Assembly (NCBI GenBank): GCA_019637695.1
Contig: JAHBVG010000070.1
Span: forward strand, 1-38,657
Length of the DNA stretch: 38,657 bases
Source: Caldilineaceae bacterium
GTDB taxonomy: Bacteria > Chloroflexota > Anaerolineae > Caldilineales > Caldilineaceae
Direction of reading: 5' to 3'
How positions within the stretch are numbered: the stretch's first letter is position 1; every line of letters begins with the position of its first letter. Under the pieces are notes generated by a model. It had not been told where the DNA came from. It searched no databases and saw only the letters and a list, made by a program, of their open reading frames with translations. A program made the position numbers and the translations under genes. Positions 1-8,223 of the stretch are shown one piece after another.

Positions 1-224
1 GTCAGTTGTTGAATGAAGGTACGGATAAGTTCATGTGGGATGCGCGTGCGGAAATAGCGTTTGGAGGCTACAGTATCGGCCAACTCCTGAATCTGCAGGG
101 ACGGCATGAACAAGTCAATTTCCTCATGCGCAAGGCATGTCCTGACCACAGTCGTGATGGTGCGCGACGTCTCCGATGCCAACAGACAGCTGAGAAAGAT
201 ATTAGTATCGATCAGTACCTTCAT
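1..224 (-). CDS. PIN-domain toxin, 3' end beyond window
   Basis: The leftward frame opens MKVLIDTNIFLSCLLASE, the classic PIN-domain start in which the DTN aspartate binds the catalytic metal of the ribonuclease fold. About 74 residues are visible before the window edge, including E48 in the LQIQELA segment. Its ATG overlaps the stop of the upstream Phd-type antitoxin gene as ATGA, so the two are translationally coupled. By family knowledge the protein would be an RNase toxin neutralised by that antitoxin. The C-terminal part, with the remaining acidic residues, is not in the window, so integrity cannot be judged. The rightward reading frames here look like shadows. Confidence 0.8.
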   Translation of the reverse strand, partial: MKVLIDTNIFLSCLLASETSRTITTVVRTCLAHEEIDLFMPSLQIQELADTVASKRYFRTRIPHELIRTFIQQL

Positions 225-553
225 TTTTGAGACGCAGCCAATGCCTCATCTGTCTTCATCGTTTCCTCGATCACCTCTTCCGAAAACCCCGCCAGACGAT
301 ACCCCTCTGCATCGGCAAGATCCAAATTTTGCTGGCGCGCCTCTGCGCGCAACTGATCCAGCGCTTCCAACACCTTGCGCTTCTGTTCACGCTTGCGCAG
401 GTTCTCCAATTCCTCATACTCGGCGTAGGAGATGATGACAGCAGTCGGTTCACCGTAAAGCCTGACAATGACTCTTTCCTGATTTTCTGTCGTCCACTTG
501 AGCAGTTCACCAAAGCGCGATTTTGCTTCGGTAGATGTGACTTGTTTGGGCAT
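221..553 (-). CDS. Phd/YefM-type antitoxin
   Basis: The 110-residue protein begins MPKQVTSTEAKSRFGELL, the N-terminal Phd/YefM DNA-binding signature (T-x-x-A-R-x-x-F-x-x-L-L), followed by VIVRLYGEPTAVIISYAEYE. A charged helical C-terminal half (about residues 45-110) would wrap the toxin. The start at 553 is chosen because AGAGGA lies 8 bases upstream; the longer open frame to 655 has no Shine-Dalgarno and precedes the family start. The toxin gene follows with an ATGA overlap. Regulation is probably conditional autorepression through the palindrome at 594-613. Confidence 0.85.
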   Translation of the reverse strand: MPKQVTSTEAKSRFGELLKWTTENQERVIVRLYGEPTAVIISYAEYEELENLRKREQKRKVLEALDQLRAEARQQNLDLADAEGYRLAGFSEEVIEETMKTDEALAASQK

Positions 554-593
554 AGGATTTTCCTCTCTCCAATTCCAACAAATGGCGAAGTTG

Positions 594-613
594 TTGTCCA
601 ACTTTATGGACAA
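594..613. promoter_or_regulatory. Palindromic operator candidate of the toxin-antitoxin pair
   Basis: TTGTCC and GGACAA form a 6-bp perfect inverted repeat with an 8-bp AT-rich centre, 41 bp upstream of the antitoxin start. A tandem duplication of TCTATCAG (621-636) lies just beyond it. The position suits a Phd-family autoregulatory operator. Binding itself is inference. Confidence 0.4.
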
Positions 614-695
614 TCTTTTGTCTATCAGTCTATCAGATACCTTGCGGTCTGGCAATTACCTCTCTCCTACCGGGTATACTTCCGGTTGGGGGCGA

Positions 696-774
696 AAGTG
701 CCGGGGACGTATGGGAGGAGATGGTTCCAAGAGATGAAACCGTGTCTCGCTGCGGCGATACGTCCCCGGCACTT
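696..774. repeat. 17-bp inverted repeat, REP-like palindromic element
   Basis: AAGTGCCGGGGACGTAT at 696-712 is matched exactly by its reverse complement at 758-774, leaving a 45-bp centre with further GC-rich pairing. It lies in the gene-free stretch 554-844 between the divergently placed antitoxin start and the reductase stop. Such GTGCCGGGGACGTA ends are typical of REP-type elements mobilised by Y1 (IS200-like) transposases. No transposase is nearby. It could also act as a transcript-stabilising hairpin; there is no T-run. Confidence 0.6.
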
Positions 775-844
775 GCTCTGCCCCGACATTGAATTACACC
801 CTCTCCTACCTCTACTGTGTTACCCCAGTTGCTACACATCGATT

Positions 845-1774
845 TTATTCAACTGCTGCCCGCAACCGCTCAATTTCGTTTTGGTCCAACCCTCGTTCTC
901 CAGCGGCAGCGTTGGTGGCTGCCTGGGTTGGGGACTTGGCGCCGGGAATGGTGACGGAGACAGCAGGGTGGCTGAAGGTGTAGGCGATGGCTGTTTTGAC
1001 CATCTCCTCGCCGGGGGCCACGATTTCGGCCAGCCGCTCGACCTGTTCCACCTGCCGTTCAAAGCGCTGCTGCCGTTTGGGATCTTGATGCCATGCCTCA
1101 CGCACCGCATCGGTGAAGACGGTCTCTTTCGTGTAGCGACCAGAAAGCAGACCCTGCGCCAGCGGTCCGCGCACCATTACGGCGATACCATGCTCCTGGC
1201 AGTAGGGGAGGAACTCCGCTTCGGGGGCGCGGTTGAGCAACGAGTAATCCACCTGCACCACGCTGCATGTGCCATTGGCGTTGAAGCGTTTGAGTACGTC
1301 CAAACTGTTGGTGGAGATGCCATAGGCCCGGATCGCGCCTTCGGCCAGCAGCGCCTCGAAGCCTTCAAGATAGATCGTCGGATCTTCAATATCGCCCTCG
1401 TGACAGAGGACCACATCAAGATAGTCGGTGTGCATCCGCCCTAAAATGGCATGGCCGCAGAGGCGGATCATGTCCACCGTGGTCTTGGGAACGCCCTGTC
1501 CTGTGCGCTTTCCCCAGTTGCCGATCTTGCTGACAACATAGACCCGGTGGCGAATCCCCGCCAACCCCTGGCCCAGCCACACCTCCGACAGCCCGTTGGG
1601 GATGCCGTAGGATTCCGCCGTGTCGAAGAGATTCATGCCGTGGTCGAAGGCAGCGCGGATGGTGGCCCAGGATGTGGCGTCGTCGATCTCGCCCCACTGG
1701 TTGCCGATGTTCCATGTGCCCAGCCCGATCACGGAGACAGACCAGCCAAGCTTTCCAAAAGGTTTGATGAGCAT
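845..1774 (-). CDS. Aldo/keto reductase family oxidoreductase
   Basis: A 309-residue cytosolic NADPH-dependent reductase of the AKR (beta/alpha)8 fold. The catalytic tetrad is readable: D51 and Y56 in NLFDTAESYG, K83 in VVSKIG and H125 in VVLCHEGD. The C-terminal TIPGAKSPTQAATNAAAG carries the cofactor-binding loop. The start at 1774 (MLIKPFGKLGWSVSVIGLG) matches family N-termini; AGGA lies about 11 bases upstream. The frame stays open to 1870, but that extension is translated micro-repeat DNA. The gene follows the phosphotransferase-like gene on the same strand. The substrate is unknown; carbonyls or sugars are usual for this family. Confidence 0.9.
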   Translation of the reverse strand: MLIKPFGKLGWSVSVIGLGTWNIGNQWGEIDDATSWATIRAAFDHGMNLFDTAESYGIPNGLSEVWLGQGLAGIRHRVYVVSKIGNWGKRTGQGVPKTTVDMIRLCGHAILGRMHTDYLDVVLCHEGDIEDPTIYLEGFEALLAEGAIRAYGISTNSLDVLKRFNANGTCSVVQVDYSLLNRAPEAEFLPYCQEHGIAVMVRGPLAQGLLSGRYTKETVFTDAVREAWHQDPKRQQRFERQVEQVERLAEIVAPGEEMVKTAIAYTFSHPAVSVTIPGAKSPTQAATNAAAGERGLDQNEIERLRAAVE

Positions 1775-1803
1775 GAGATGTGTGATCCTTTCTGTGCTGT
1801 GAG

Positions 1804-1842
1804 TTGCGAATTGCGAATTGCGAGGGGCGAGGGGCGAATTGC
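1804..1842. repeat. Low-complexity micro-repeat (GCGAATTGCGAGGGGCGA type)
   Basis: Iterations of GCGAATT and GCGAGGG lie directly upstream of the reductase start region. The same kind of GAATTG/GGGACTGG filler occurs inside the GH95 gene (about 4943-4980), and a related CGTCTGC duplication occupies the tail of the neighbouring phosphotransferase gene (about 1900-1930). It appears to be spacer DNA without coding capacity. Confidence 0.6.
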
Positions 1843-1888
1843 ATGAACATGTGCAACTTGCTACCTGCAAACCTGCCCCACTTCTGCC

Positions 1889-3253
1889 CTACTCTCCCTC
1901 CGCCGTCTGCGATCTACCGTCTGCGGTCGCCGCGCGTAAGAGCCGCCGCGCATAATCGGCAAAATCGGAGACCAGATCGCGGCTTTCGCCGTGGCGGGCA
2001 ATCGTCCAATAGCTGATGGTGTGGTGCAGGGCGAAGATCGGCTCTGCCAAATGCCACAATTCGTGTAGCCGTTCAATGGGTTCAAAATCTGTCCACGCCG
2101 CCAGGTAGAGTTGGCGCAGGCGTTGGCGCCACTCATCCTTTTCCTCACGATAGATGATAAACATATCGAAAAAGGGATGGGTGACGCAGGCATCGGTCCA
2201 ATCAAAGATAGTCAATCCGTCGGCGCGGAAGGCGACGTTATTTCCGTGCAGGTCGCCGTGGACGAGGGCAGGTGGGACGTTGTAGGTCGCTAGCAGAGCG
2301 CAGCGTTCCTTGAGGAAGGGTGCGATCCGGAGCAGATCATCACTCTCGTCCGCTGTCAGATCGAGCCCGTCGAGATCGGCGAAGATTGGGTCGATCTGGG
2401 TGACCATCCACGCCAGCCGTCGATCCAGCGCGCCCATGGCTAACAGTCGATCCACGCGCCGGGTGGAATCGACCTGAATGGCGGCGAAGGCGCGGATCAG
2501 CCGTTCACGGTGGGCCAAGGGCGCGTCCCATTCGATCTCCCCATCGAAGTGGGGCAACAGCATCCACCCCCGCTCCTCGTCCACAGCCAGGGGATGGGGC
2601 GCATACTCTGGGTAGAGCGCAGCCAGCCCTGCGGTGAAGACCCCTTCGCTGACAAAGAGGGGCAGGTCGATGGTGGCCTTGAAGTAGAAGAGCGCTCCAG
2701 TCGCCGTGTGGATGCGCAGCACACAGGAGAGATCCCAGGTGCGCACGAGTTCAAATGTGTTGACTTCTGCCCCGGCGTGGACGCGTATCTGCTCTTGCAT
2801 CCACGTTTGCGCGCCGGCGAGCCATCCCCGTTGTGCCCAGGGCGCACGCAAGGGAGGAACCACCCCACTCGTCAGTTCCGCCAAAAACAGTTCGATCAAC
2901 GGGCGCTGCTCTGGCCGGGCCAGGGGGAGCGAAGCCATATCTGCTGCGTCGACCCAGTGTCGATTTGCAGCGGCAAGCGGCGAGAGCCATTCCATTTCGA
3001 GTATAGCCTCAAAGCGCCGCGCCTTGACGTCTTCTTTTTCCCAGGCCCAGCGCAGCAGAAAGAGCGGCGCGCCTACCTCCCGTTCCATCTGTTCGACAAT
3101 GCGCTCTTGTTTCAGCCATTTGCTTTCGTGTATCATATCAAAGCCGGGCAACGCCCAGCCAGCCTCTATGGCGCGCATCAAGATCTTTGCTTCGCCGGGA
3201 TGGCCGATCATAGCGAAGAGGGTGATCTGCCAGGGGGAAGTTGGTTCGGTCAT
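1889..3253 (-). CDS. Phosphotransferase enzyme family protein (APH/choline kinase fold)
   Basis: A 454-residue protein. The C-terminal half carries the protein-kinase-like APH signature: the Brenner motif VHGDLHGNN (H332, D334, N338) and the metal-binding aspartate D351 in TIFDWTDA. The N-terminal ~120 residues (ITLFAMIGHPGEAKILMR, then GWALPGF) look like a degenerate Nudix-type domain without the complete Nudix box; that assignment is tentative. AAAGGA sits 7 bases before the ATG. The tail ATADGRSQTAEGE is encoded by a duplicated micro-repeat and looks like an acquired extension. It probably phosphorylates a small hydroxylated substrate; antibiotic resistance should not be assumed. Confidence 0.8.
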   Translation of the reverse strand: MTEPTSPWQITLFAMIGHPGEAKILMRAIEAGWALPGFDMIHESKWLKQERIVEQMEREVGAPLFLLRWAWEKEDVKARRFEAILEMEWLSPLAAANRHWVDAADMASLPLARPEQRPLIELFLAELTSGVVPPLRAPWAQRGWLAGAQTWMQEQIRVHAGAEVNTFELVRTWDLSCVLRIHTATGALFYFKATIDLPLFVSEGVFTAGLAALYPEYAPHPLAVDEERGWMLLPHFDGEIEWDAPLAHRERLIRAFAAIQVDSTRRVDRLLAMGALDRRLAWMVTQIDPIFADLDGLDLTADESDDLLRIAPFLKERCALLATYNVPPALVHGDLHGNNVAFRADGLTIFDWTDACVTHPFFDMFIIYREEKDEWRQRLRQLYLAAWTDFEPIERLHELWHLAEPIFALHHTISYWTIARHGESRDLVSDFADYARRLLRAATADGRSQTAEGE

Positions 3254-3412
3254 GGTGAGATCCTTTACAGAGGACGAAACACGAAGGGCGATATCTGAAT
3301 ATCGAGTTGAAGTTGGACATGGATTGTGGCGAGGCTACCATTGCAAATGATGTGGAGGAAGCACGCCCACGTGCGGCGTCGAAGTTGGTAGAGGCGGGTC
3401 TCCGTGCCCGTC

Positions 3413-3444
3413 CGTAGGGGTGGACCCCTGTGTCCACCCCTACG
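3413..3444. repeat. Strong hairpin, REP-like
   Basis: CGTAGGGGTGGA and TCCACCCCTACG form a perfect 12-bp stem around an 8-nt loop, 50 bp beyond the stop of the leftward GH95 gene. There is no T-run on either strand, so it is a REP-like palindrome or an mRNA 3'-end stabiliser rather than an intrinsic terminator. The 16-mer CACGCCCACGTGCGGC at 3362-3377 recurs inside the MITE-like element at 15027-15042. Confidence 0.6.
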
Positions 3445-3493
3445 AATTGAGAAGATACCCCCAAACAAGTTGACGGTCGTTGGTCGTCCATCG

Positions 3494-5899
3494 TCATCCT
3501 GCCGCCAACGTCACAATGTACACGCCTCCTGCCTCCGCCGCGAAGATGACCTCCGCACCACGGCCCATTATCGCATCATCCCCATCATCGCGCCGAACCT
3601 CGATGCTCCCCGCGGCCCGCACACGCACAGGACCCTCTTTCCCCGCCCGCAACACCGCCCGTGCTAGTTTGCCGTTAGCCCACTCCATGTCCACGGTGAC
3701 GCCGCCGCGGGCGCGCAGACCAGTCAACCGTCCATTCGGCCAAATCGAGGGTAGGGCGGGGAGCAGGTGGATAAAACCGGCGTGGCTTTGCAAGAGCATC
3801 TCGGCGATGCCGGCGGTTGCGCCGAAGTTGCCGTCGATCTGAAAGGGTGGGTGCGCGTCGAAGAGGTTTGCATAGAGACCGCCAGCCTCGCTGACGTGGC
3901 GCACATCCGCAGGAACGAGTTTGAACATGGCGCGGATCATCTTATACGCATGATCCCCGTTGAGGAAGCGCGCCCAGAAATTGATCTTCCACGCCATGGA
4001 CCAGCCGGTGCCCCCATCCCCGCGCAGTTCCAGCGAGCGCTGTGCAGCCGCGAAGAGATCGGGCGTCGTCCACGGCGTGATCTGCCGCCCCGGGTGCAGG
4101 CCGAAGAGATGCGAAATGTGGCGGTGATGGTCGTCGGGATCGTCCCAGTCGAGATACCATTCTTGAAGCTGACCGTGCTGACCGACCTGTGGGGGATAGA
4201 GTCGGGCGCGCGCCCTTTCCATCTCTGCGCAGAAGTCGTTGTCGATCCCCAAGATTTGCGCCGCTTCGATGCAATTGGTGAGCAGATCCCAAATAATCGC
4301 CATGTCCATGGTCGAGGCCATGCTCACCGTGGCGGTGACGCCGTCGGGCGTGGTGAAGTCGTTCTCCGGCGAGGTGGAGGGCGCGGTGACGAGCCGTCCC
4401 TGGCCGTCCTCAATCAGAAAGTTGAGGGCAAAGCGGGCGGCATCGGCCATGATCGGGTAGGCGCGCTGGCGCAAAAAGTCCTCGTCACCGCCGAAAGCGT
4501 AGTGTTCCCATAGATGCTGGCTGAGCCAGGCCCCGCCCCACGGCCACAGGGACCAACGCGGCTGTCCCTCGCCGTAGTTGCCCACCGGCGCGGCCTGTCG
4601 CCACAGATCCGAGTTGTGATGGGCCGTCCACCCGCGGCAGCCGTAGTTGGTCTCGGCGATGATGCGTCCGCGCTGGGGCAGTTCGTCCACAAACTCAAGC
4701 AGCGGGCGGTGACACTCGGCCAGGTTGGTCACCTCGGCCGGCCAGTAGTTCATCTGCGTGTTGATGTTGATCGTGTAGTTGCTGCTCCACGGTGGGCGCA
4801 TGAGATCGTTCCAGATCCCCTGCAAGTGGGCCGGTTGCGTCCCCGGTCGCGAACTGGTGATGAGCAGATAGCGCCCGTATTGGAAGAGGAGCGCGATCAG
4901 GTGAGGGTCGTTGGTGTCGCTGAAAGATGTGATCCGTGATGGGATTGGGGACTGGGGACTGGCGATTGGGGACTGGGGAGCGCTGAGGTCGAGAGAAACA
5001 CGACGAAAGAGGGAACGATGATCGGCGACATGCTCTTTGTGTAGCGACATGAAGGGTTTGGCAGCAGCGGCTTGCAGATGGGCGGCAACGAGGGGGATGG
5101 GGTCCTTGCCTTCGTGGGCGGGATGGCGGTCGAAGCCGTTGAAGCTGGTGGCTGCGGCAAGGAGGATGGTCACGGCGTCGGCGTTTTCGATGTGGACGTT
5201 GGTTGCGTCGATCCACACCCGTCCACCCTCGGCGAGGACGCGGATCTGGGCGGTGAAGCGCATACCTTCGCCCGGCTCGCCATAGCGGATGGGATCGTTG
5301 CTGCGCCGGTAGCTGGGATCGGCGTGAACAGGGGCCTCCCCGGCCAGGCGCAACCCGTCCGCAGCCAGGCTTTCCATGCGGTGGGGCATCTGGCTCGTGA
5401 GCGTCGCCGCAAAGTGGATCGATCCTGGCTGATCCGCGGTCAGGCGCACGACGATCACCCCGGCGGGGAAGCTGGCGAAGACCTGGCGATAATAGCGGAG
5501 ATCTCCCACGCGATAGCTGACGGCGGCGATGGCGCTGTCCAGATCGAGTGTGCGCTCGTAGTCGGAAACCTCCCTTGCGGGGAAGGTCAGCAGTAGATCC
5601 CCCAGCGGCAGATAGGAGTGGGTGTAGGGTCCCTGCATTCGCTTGCAGAGTTCCTCTGCGGCGAGATAGTCTCCGTTTAGCAGCAGACGACGTACCTCCG
5701 GTAGCACCTCTCGCGCTTCAGCGTTGCTCCCATCACGCGGACCGCCTGCCCACAGCGTATCCTCGTTGAGGGCGATGCGCTCGCTCTCTGTCCCCCCGAA
5801 GACCATCCCGCCCAGCCGTCCGTTGCCCACGGGCAGCGCCTCGGTCCACGCCGCGGCGGGAACGTCGTATCGCAAAATGAGGTTGTTGAAGGCAGTCAT
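3494..5899 (-). CDS. GH95 alpha-L-fucosidase-type glycoside hydrolase
   Basis: An 801-residue protein in the usual GH95 size range. It opens MTAFNNLILRYDVPAAAWTE and ALPVGNGRLGGMVFGG (N-terminal beta-sandwich), continues with SSRPGTQPAHLQGIWND and NINTQMNYWPAE (the Asn pair that activates water in this inverting family), APSTSPENDF (general-acid Glu) and FQIDGNFGATAGIAEMLLQS (catalytic-domain Asp). There is no signal peptide, so it appears cytosolic and would act on imported fucosylated oligosaccharides. The start at 5899 has CGGAG 8 bases upstream. Around residues 325-345 a linker repeats APQSP/IASPQSPIPS and is encoded by GGGGACTGG micro-repeat DNA, inserted in frame between conserved blocks. 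Confidence 0.9.
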   Translation of the reverse strand: MTAFNNLILRYDVPAAAWTEALPVGNGRLGGMVFGGTESERIALNEDTLWAGGPRDGSNAEAREVLPEVRRLLLNGDYLAAEELCKRMQGPYTHSYLPLGDLLLTFPAREVSDYERTLDLDSAIAAVSYRVGDLRYYRQVFASFPAGVIVVRLTADQPGSIHFAATLTSQMPHRMESLAADGLRLAGEAPVHADPSYRRSNDPIRYGEPGEGMRFTAQIRVLAEGGRVWIDATNVHIENADAVTILLAAATSFNGFDRHPAHEGKDPIPLVAAHLQAAAAKPFMSLHKEHVADHRSLFRRVSLDLSAPQSPIASPQSPIPSRITSFSDTNDPHLIALLFQYGRYLLITSSRPGTQPAHLQGIWNDLMRPPWSSNYTININTQMNYWPAEVTNLAECHRPLLEFVDELPQRGRIIAETNYGCRGWTAHHNSDLWRQAAPVGNYGEGQPRWSLWPWGGAWLSQHLWEHYAFGGDEDFLRQRAYPIMADAARFALNFLIEDGQGRLVTAPSTSPENDFTTPDGVTATVSMASTMDMAIIWDLLTNCIEAAQILGIDNDFCAEMERARARLYPPQVGQHGQLQEWYLDWDDPDDHHRHISHLFGLHPGRQITPWTTPDLFAAAQRSLELRGDGGTGWSMAWKINFWARFLNGDHAYKMIRAMFKLVPADVRHVSEAGGLYANLFDAHPPFQIDGNFGATAGIAEMLLQSHAGFIHLLPALPSIWPNGRLTGLRARGGVTVDMEWANGKLARAVLRAGKEGPVRVRAAGSIEVRRDDGDDAIMGRGAEVIFAAEAGGVYIVTLAAG

Positions 5900-5966
5900 A
5901 GGATTCTCCGTTGCGTAGTGCGTGAAGAGACGTGGTTTGCCACTCTCAAACCTGGCCCCGCCACCC

Positions 5967-6118
5967 AATGTCATTCAGTTAGGGAATAGTACTCGTTCAA
6001 TGCACTGCGTAGAATGCTTCTGCGGACGCTCTGCGTCCCAAGTAACAGAGGACATAGAGCGTCCAATAGAGATTTCCATGCAGAGTGGAGGAGCCAGCAC
6101 AGCTTAACTTAGGACTAT
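5967..6118. other. Possible decayed insertion between GH95 and a sialidase remnant
   Basis: AATGTCATTCAGTT at 5967-5980 differs by one base from the terminal repeat of the MITE-like element at 14989. CTTAACTTAGGAC near 6104 resembles that element's other end. The homologous part of the sialidase remnant begins just to the right. The segment has no convincing reading frame. It may be a diverged copy that truncated the sialidase gene, but the right-end match is weak. Confidence 0.3.
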
Positions 6119-6125
6119 CAATAAG

Positions 6126-6389
6126 TTGGAGAACGATCTGGTACGTCCCGGCGGCAACCTGGCCCATGATCGCAAACGGCTCACGGTCAAGTTCAGCCCT
6201 GACGACCGTGAAACGTGGAGCCATTGTCGTATCATCGAGGCTGGGCCATTGGGCTATTCGGATCTGGCGCAAGCAGAGGATGGCGCTATCCTCTGTATCT
6301 ATGAAGACGGTATGCTTGACCGCATGACCGACACCCGCTCCGTCAGCGTGGCCCGATTTAATCTGGATTGGATCACAGCCCTGGTATGA
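6126..6389 (+). pseudogene. Sialidase (BNR-type) C-terminal fragment
   Basis: The 87-codon frame reads RKRLTVKFSPDDRETW, AGPLGYSDLAQAEDGAILC and SVARFNLDWI. This is the last Asp-box blade and C-terminus of bacterial exo-sialidases. The N-terminal three quarters, including the catalytic Arg/Asp/Tyr/Glu set, are missing, and the in-frame 5' sequence does not look like sialidase. No Shine-Dalgarno precedes it, so it is a truncated gene. It suggests the region once paired sialic-acid and fucose release. Confidence 0.7.
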
Positions 6390-6448
6390 TGAAGCCTACA
6401 CAGGCAAGGGAGTCCGTGTGTACCCGATCCGCTCACCTTTGACCTGGC

Positions 6449-6529
6449 TTGGCATTCATCGATAGAGGCGCCCGGCGAACCCACGGCGCAGGCGACGCCT
6501 TCGCAGTCTACGGCGATGATGAATTTCAT
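6449..6529 (-). pseudogene. M55 (D-aminopeptidase/DppA-like) N-terminal fragment
   Basis: From an ATG with AGAGGA about 6 bases upstream, the frame reads MKFIIAVDCEGVACAVGSPG, matching the metal-binding N-terminus of M55 peptidases (VD-x-EG). After about 27 codons the homology stops and the frame runs on as antisense of the sialidase remnant. About 90% of the gene is therefore missing. The intact translation start suggests a fairly recent deletion. Confidence 0.6.
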
Positions 6530-6615
6530 GATTTTTCCTCTGCTTGGTGTGAAGGTTTAGATAGGTGCCGGCGCTGATGTACACTCTTGATTTTGTGAAA
6601 GAGAGCTACAGTCAT

Positions 6616-7668
6616 CTACCCATCCTGATCCAGCCCGCTGGTGAAGATGACCGTCCACTGCCCCAGGTCGCTCCCGGTGAGGATGCGCATCTCTACGACC
6701 CATTTCACCCATTGAAAGCCTCGCCGCCCAGGAGCGACCAGACGCAAGGGCGCGCCATGGCCGTGGGTGAGGGGGGGTCCGCCCACATGGGTAGCCAGGA
6801 GCAGTTCACGGGCCTGAACGATGGGCATACTCCAGCGGTAGCCAGTGACCGAGACAAAGCTGACCGCTTGCGCTTCGGGCCAGGGGTCCACCTGGCCGAG
6901 CAGATGGGAGACCGGCACGCCCCGCCAGCGCTGGGACGAATACCAGCCGCCGGTACAGTCCAGCGTCACCTCCCATGTCTCACTCTCCTGTGCAAGAATC
7001 TCTTCCAGGCTGAGGGTGACAGGAGAGTTCACTGCACCCCTGACCTGAAGTCGCCAGGCCTCAAACTCAATCGGCAATGGGTTGTCCAGCATCCACATGG
7101 TTACAGGAAACGCCCCGTTGCCACCCAGGCTGCCCACCTCTCTGGAGCCGGTAAAGCGGCGACCCGCACCGGGCAGGTTGAGCAGGCGATTGGCCTGTTG
7201 TTGCCCCTGCCACAAAGCCAGACCGCTGATCGGGAGAACCAGAAAGCGCAGGGCGTTGCGCCGATCGGCTACGTCCACTCGACGCAACGGGCGATAGCGC
7301 AGCCAGCCATGCACCGCCAGCACCAGCAGCAAGAGCAGGCCAAAGATCACGTGCCAGTTCATACCGTTGGGGTAGCCCAGAGGCTGCTGCCAACTAGTCC
7401 ACAGCAAGCCTGTGCCCACGCTGAGTACAGCCAGCAACAGCACGAGCAGGGAGAGCAGGATCGTCGGCGTCCATTGACTCGGCTGGATTCTCGGCTCGAC
7501 CCGCTGCATTTTCCAGACCAGCAGAAGGGGCAGGGAGAGCCCAACCACGCTGTGTAGCACAAAGAGCCAGCGACCTTCGGGCCTGCCCACCAGAAAGGTG
7601 GTGAGGCCAGAGACCACTTCAAAGCTAACTGTGAACAGCAGCAGCCAGTCAACCAGACGGGGACGCAT
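6616..7668 (-). CDS. Membrane-anchored molybdopterin-dependent oxidoreductase (sulfite-oxidase fold)
   Basis: A 350-residue protein. The first ~155 residues contain four predicted membrane helices (about 5-27, 35-53, 67-90, 104-121) with histidines H39, H106 and H120, which resembles a small cytochrome-b-like anchor. From about residue 185 the protein is an oxidoreductase molybdopterin-binding domain: LDNPLPIEFEAWRLQVRG, then WEVTLDCTGGWYSS, where C238 is the expected molybdenum ligand, then RGVPVSHLLGQV. GCGGAGGAAC precedes the ATG. The active domain would face the outside. Anchor and catalytic domain fused in one chain differ from MsrPQ, where they are separate subunits. The substrate is not inferable. 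Confidence 0.85.
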   Translation of the reverse strand: MRPRLVDWLLLFTVSFEVVSGLTTFLVGRPEGRWLFVLHSVVGLSLPLLLVWKMQRVEPRIQPSQWTPTILLSLLVLLLAVLSVGTGLLWTSWQQPLGYPNGMNWHVIFGLLLLLVLAVHGWLRYRPLRRVDVADRRNALRFLVLPISGLALWQGQQQANRLLNLPGAGRRFTGSREVGSLGGNGAFPVTMWMLDNPLPIEFEAWRLQVRGAVNSPVTLSLEEILAQESETWEVTLDCTGGWYSSQRWRGVPVSHLLGQVDPWPEAQAVSFVSVTGYRWSMPIVQARELLLATHVGGPPLTHGHGAPLRLVAPGRRGFQWVKWVVEMRILTGSDLGQWTVIFTSGLDQDG

Positions 7669-7849
7669 GGCATGTTCCTCCGCAATAGGTCAGGGCAGGC
7701 GGTCGATTGGGCAGGGAGCCGCCTGCGCGAACGAGCGAAACCGCAATCTACAACGAAACATGATCATAGCTCACGGCTATGGACAAGATTCTCAATCATA
7801 CCATAACCCACTCTGGGGTCTGTTCAACTATCTTCTGAGCGCCGCAGGC

Positions 7850-8020
7850 TTAGAGTGCCTCGAACTCTGCTGAACGGACAGCCACTCCGGTATACATCTC
7901 GCCCAGGAAGGTGGAGGGCGCTCGCACAAGAATCTCTGCCTGCGCCAACCCGACGGTTGCCGCCAGTGCCAGGAATTCCTCATGTGGGGTTTCGATGAAG
8001 GCATCGATGTCTTGGAACAC
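7850..8020 (-). CDS. Small hypothetical protein (GTG start)
   Basis: A 56-codon frame opens with GTG at 8020, with GAGGAG 8 bases upstream in AGAGGAGATTTGCCC. It encodes a soluble helical peptide (MFQDIDAFIETPHEEFLALA, then AEILVRAPSTFLGEMY). I do not recognise the family. The strong ribosome site and its divergent arrangement with the gene at 8224, across iterated operator-like motifs, argue that it is translated. The longer overlapping leftward frame at 7828-8181 is probably a shadow. Confidence 0.5.
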   Translation of the reverse strand: MFQDIDAFIETPHEEFLALAATVGLAQAEILVRAPSTFLGEMYTGVAVRSAEFEAL

Positions 8021-8042
8021 GGGCAAATCTCCTCTAAAAAGA

Positions 8043-8155
8043 TTGTGCGACGCAGTTGAGATGGGATAATGGGGCTGATTGCAAACTCGCTGAAGTGGAG
8101 CAGATGTGCGTCAATGTCGTACAATGTCCGTTGTGCGACCCATTTGTACGACATT
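8043..8155. promoter_or_regulatory. Iterated TTGTRCGAC operator-like motifs
   Basis: TTGTGCGAC occurs at 8043-8051 and 8131-8139, TTGTACGAC at 8144-8152, and the inverse GTCGTACAA at 8116-8124. AATGTCGTACA (8113-8123) and TGTACGACATT (8145-8155) form an 11-bp perfect inverted repeat. All lie between the divergent starts at 8020 and 8224. The layout of inverted and direct half-sites looks like a repressor or activator binding array. The regulator is unknown. Confidence 0.5.
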
Positions 8156-8223
8156 GTAAAACCATAGAACAGGTGTGTCAACGTGGACTACGAACCTTTT
8201 CCCAACCAGGAGGAAGTAAGATA

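Noticed and set aside
227..1444. Long rightward open frame of 405 codons
   Set aside because: It is antisense to the antitoxin and reductase genes, lacks a ribosome site and has low-complexity, non-family composition.
1889..3253. Aminoglycoside resistance gene
   Set aside because: Only the general APH/kinase motifs are present, with an unrelated N-terminal domain; resistance is not supported.
5967..6118. Second intact copy of the MITE
   Set aside because: Only the left end matches well; the right end agrees at too few positions and no direct repeats flank it.
6565..7557. Rightward 330-codon frame
   Set aside because: Antisense shadow of the molybdopterin oxidoreductase, which has full family motifs and a ribosome site.
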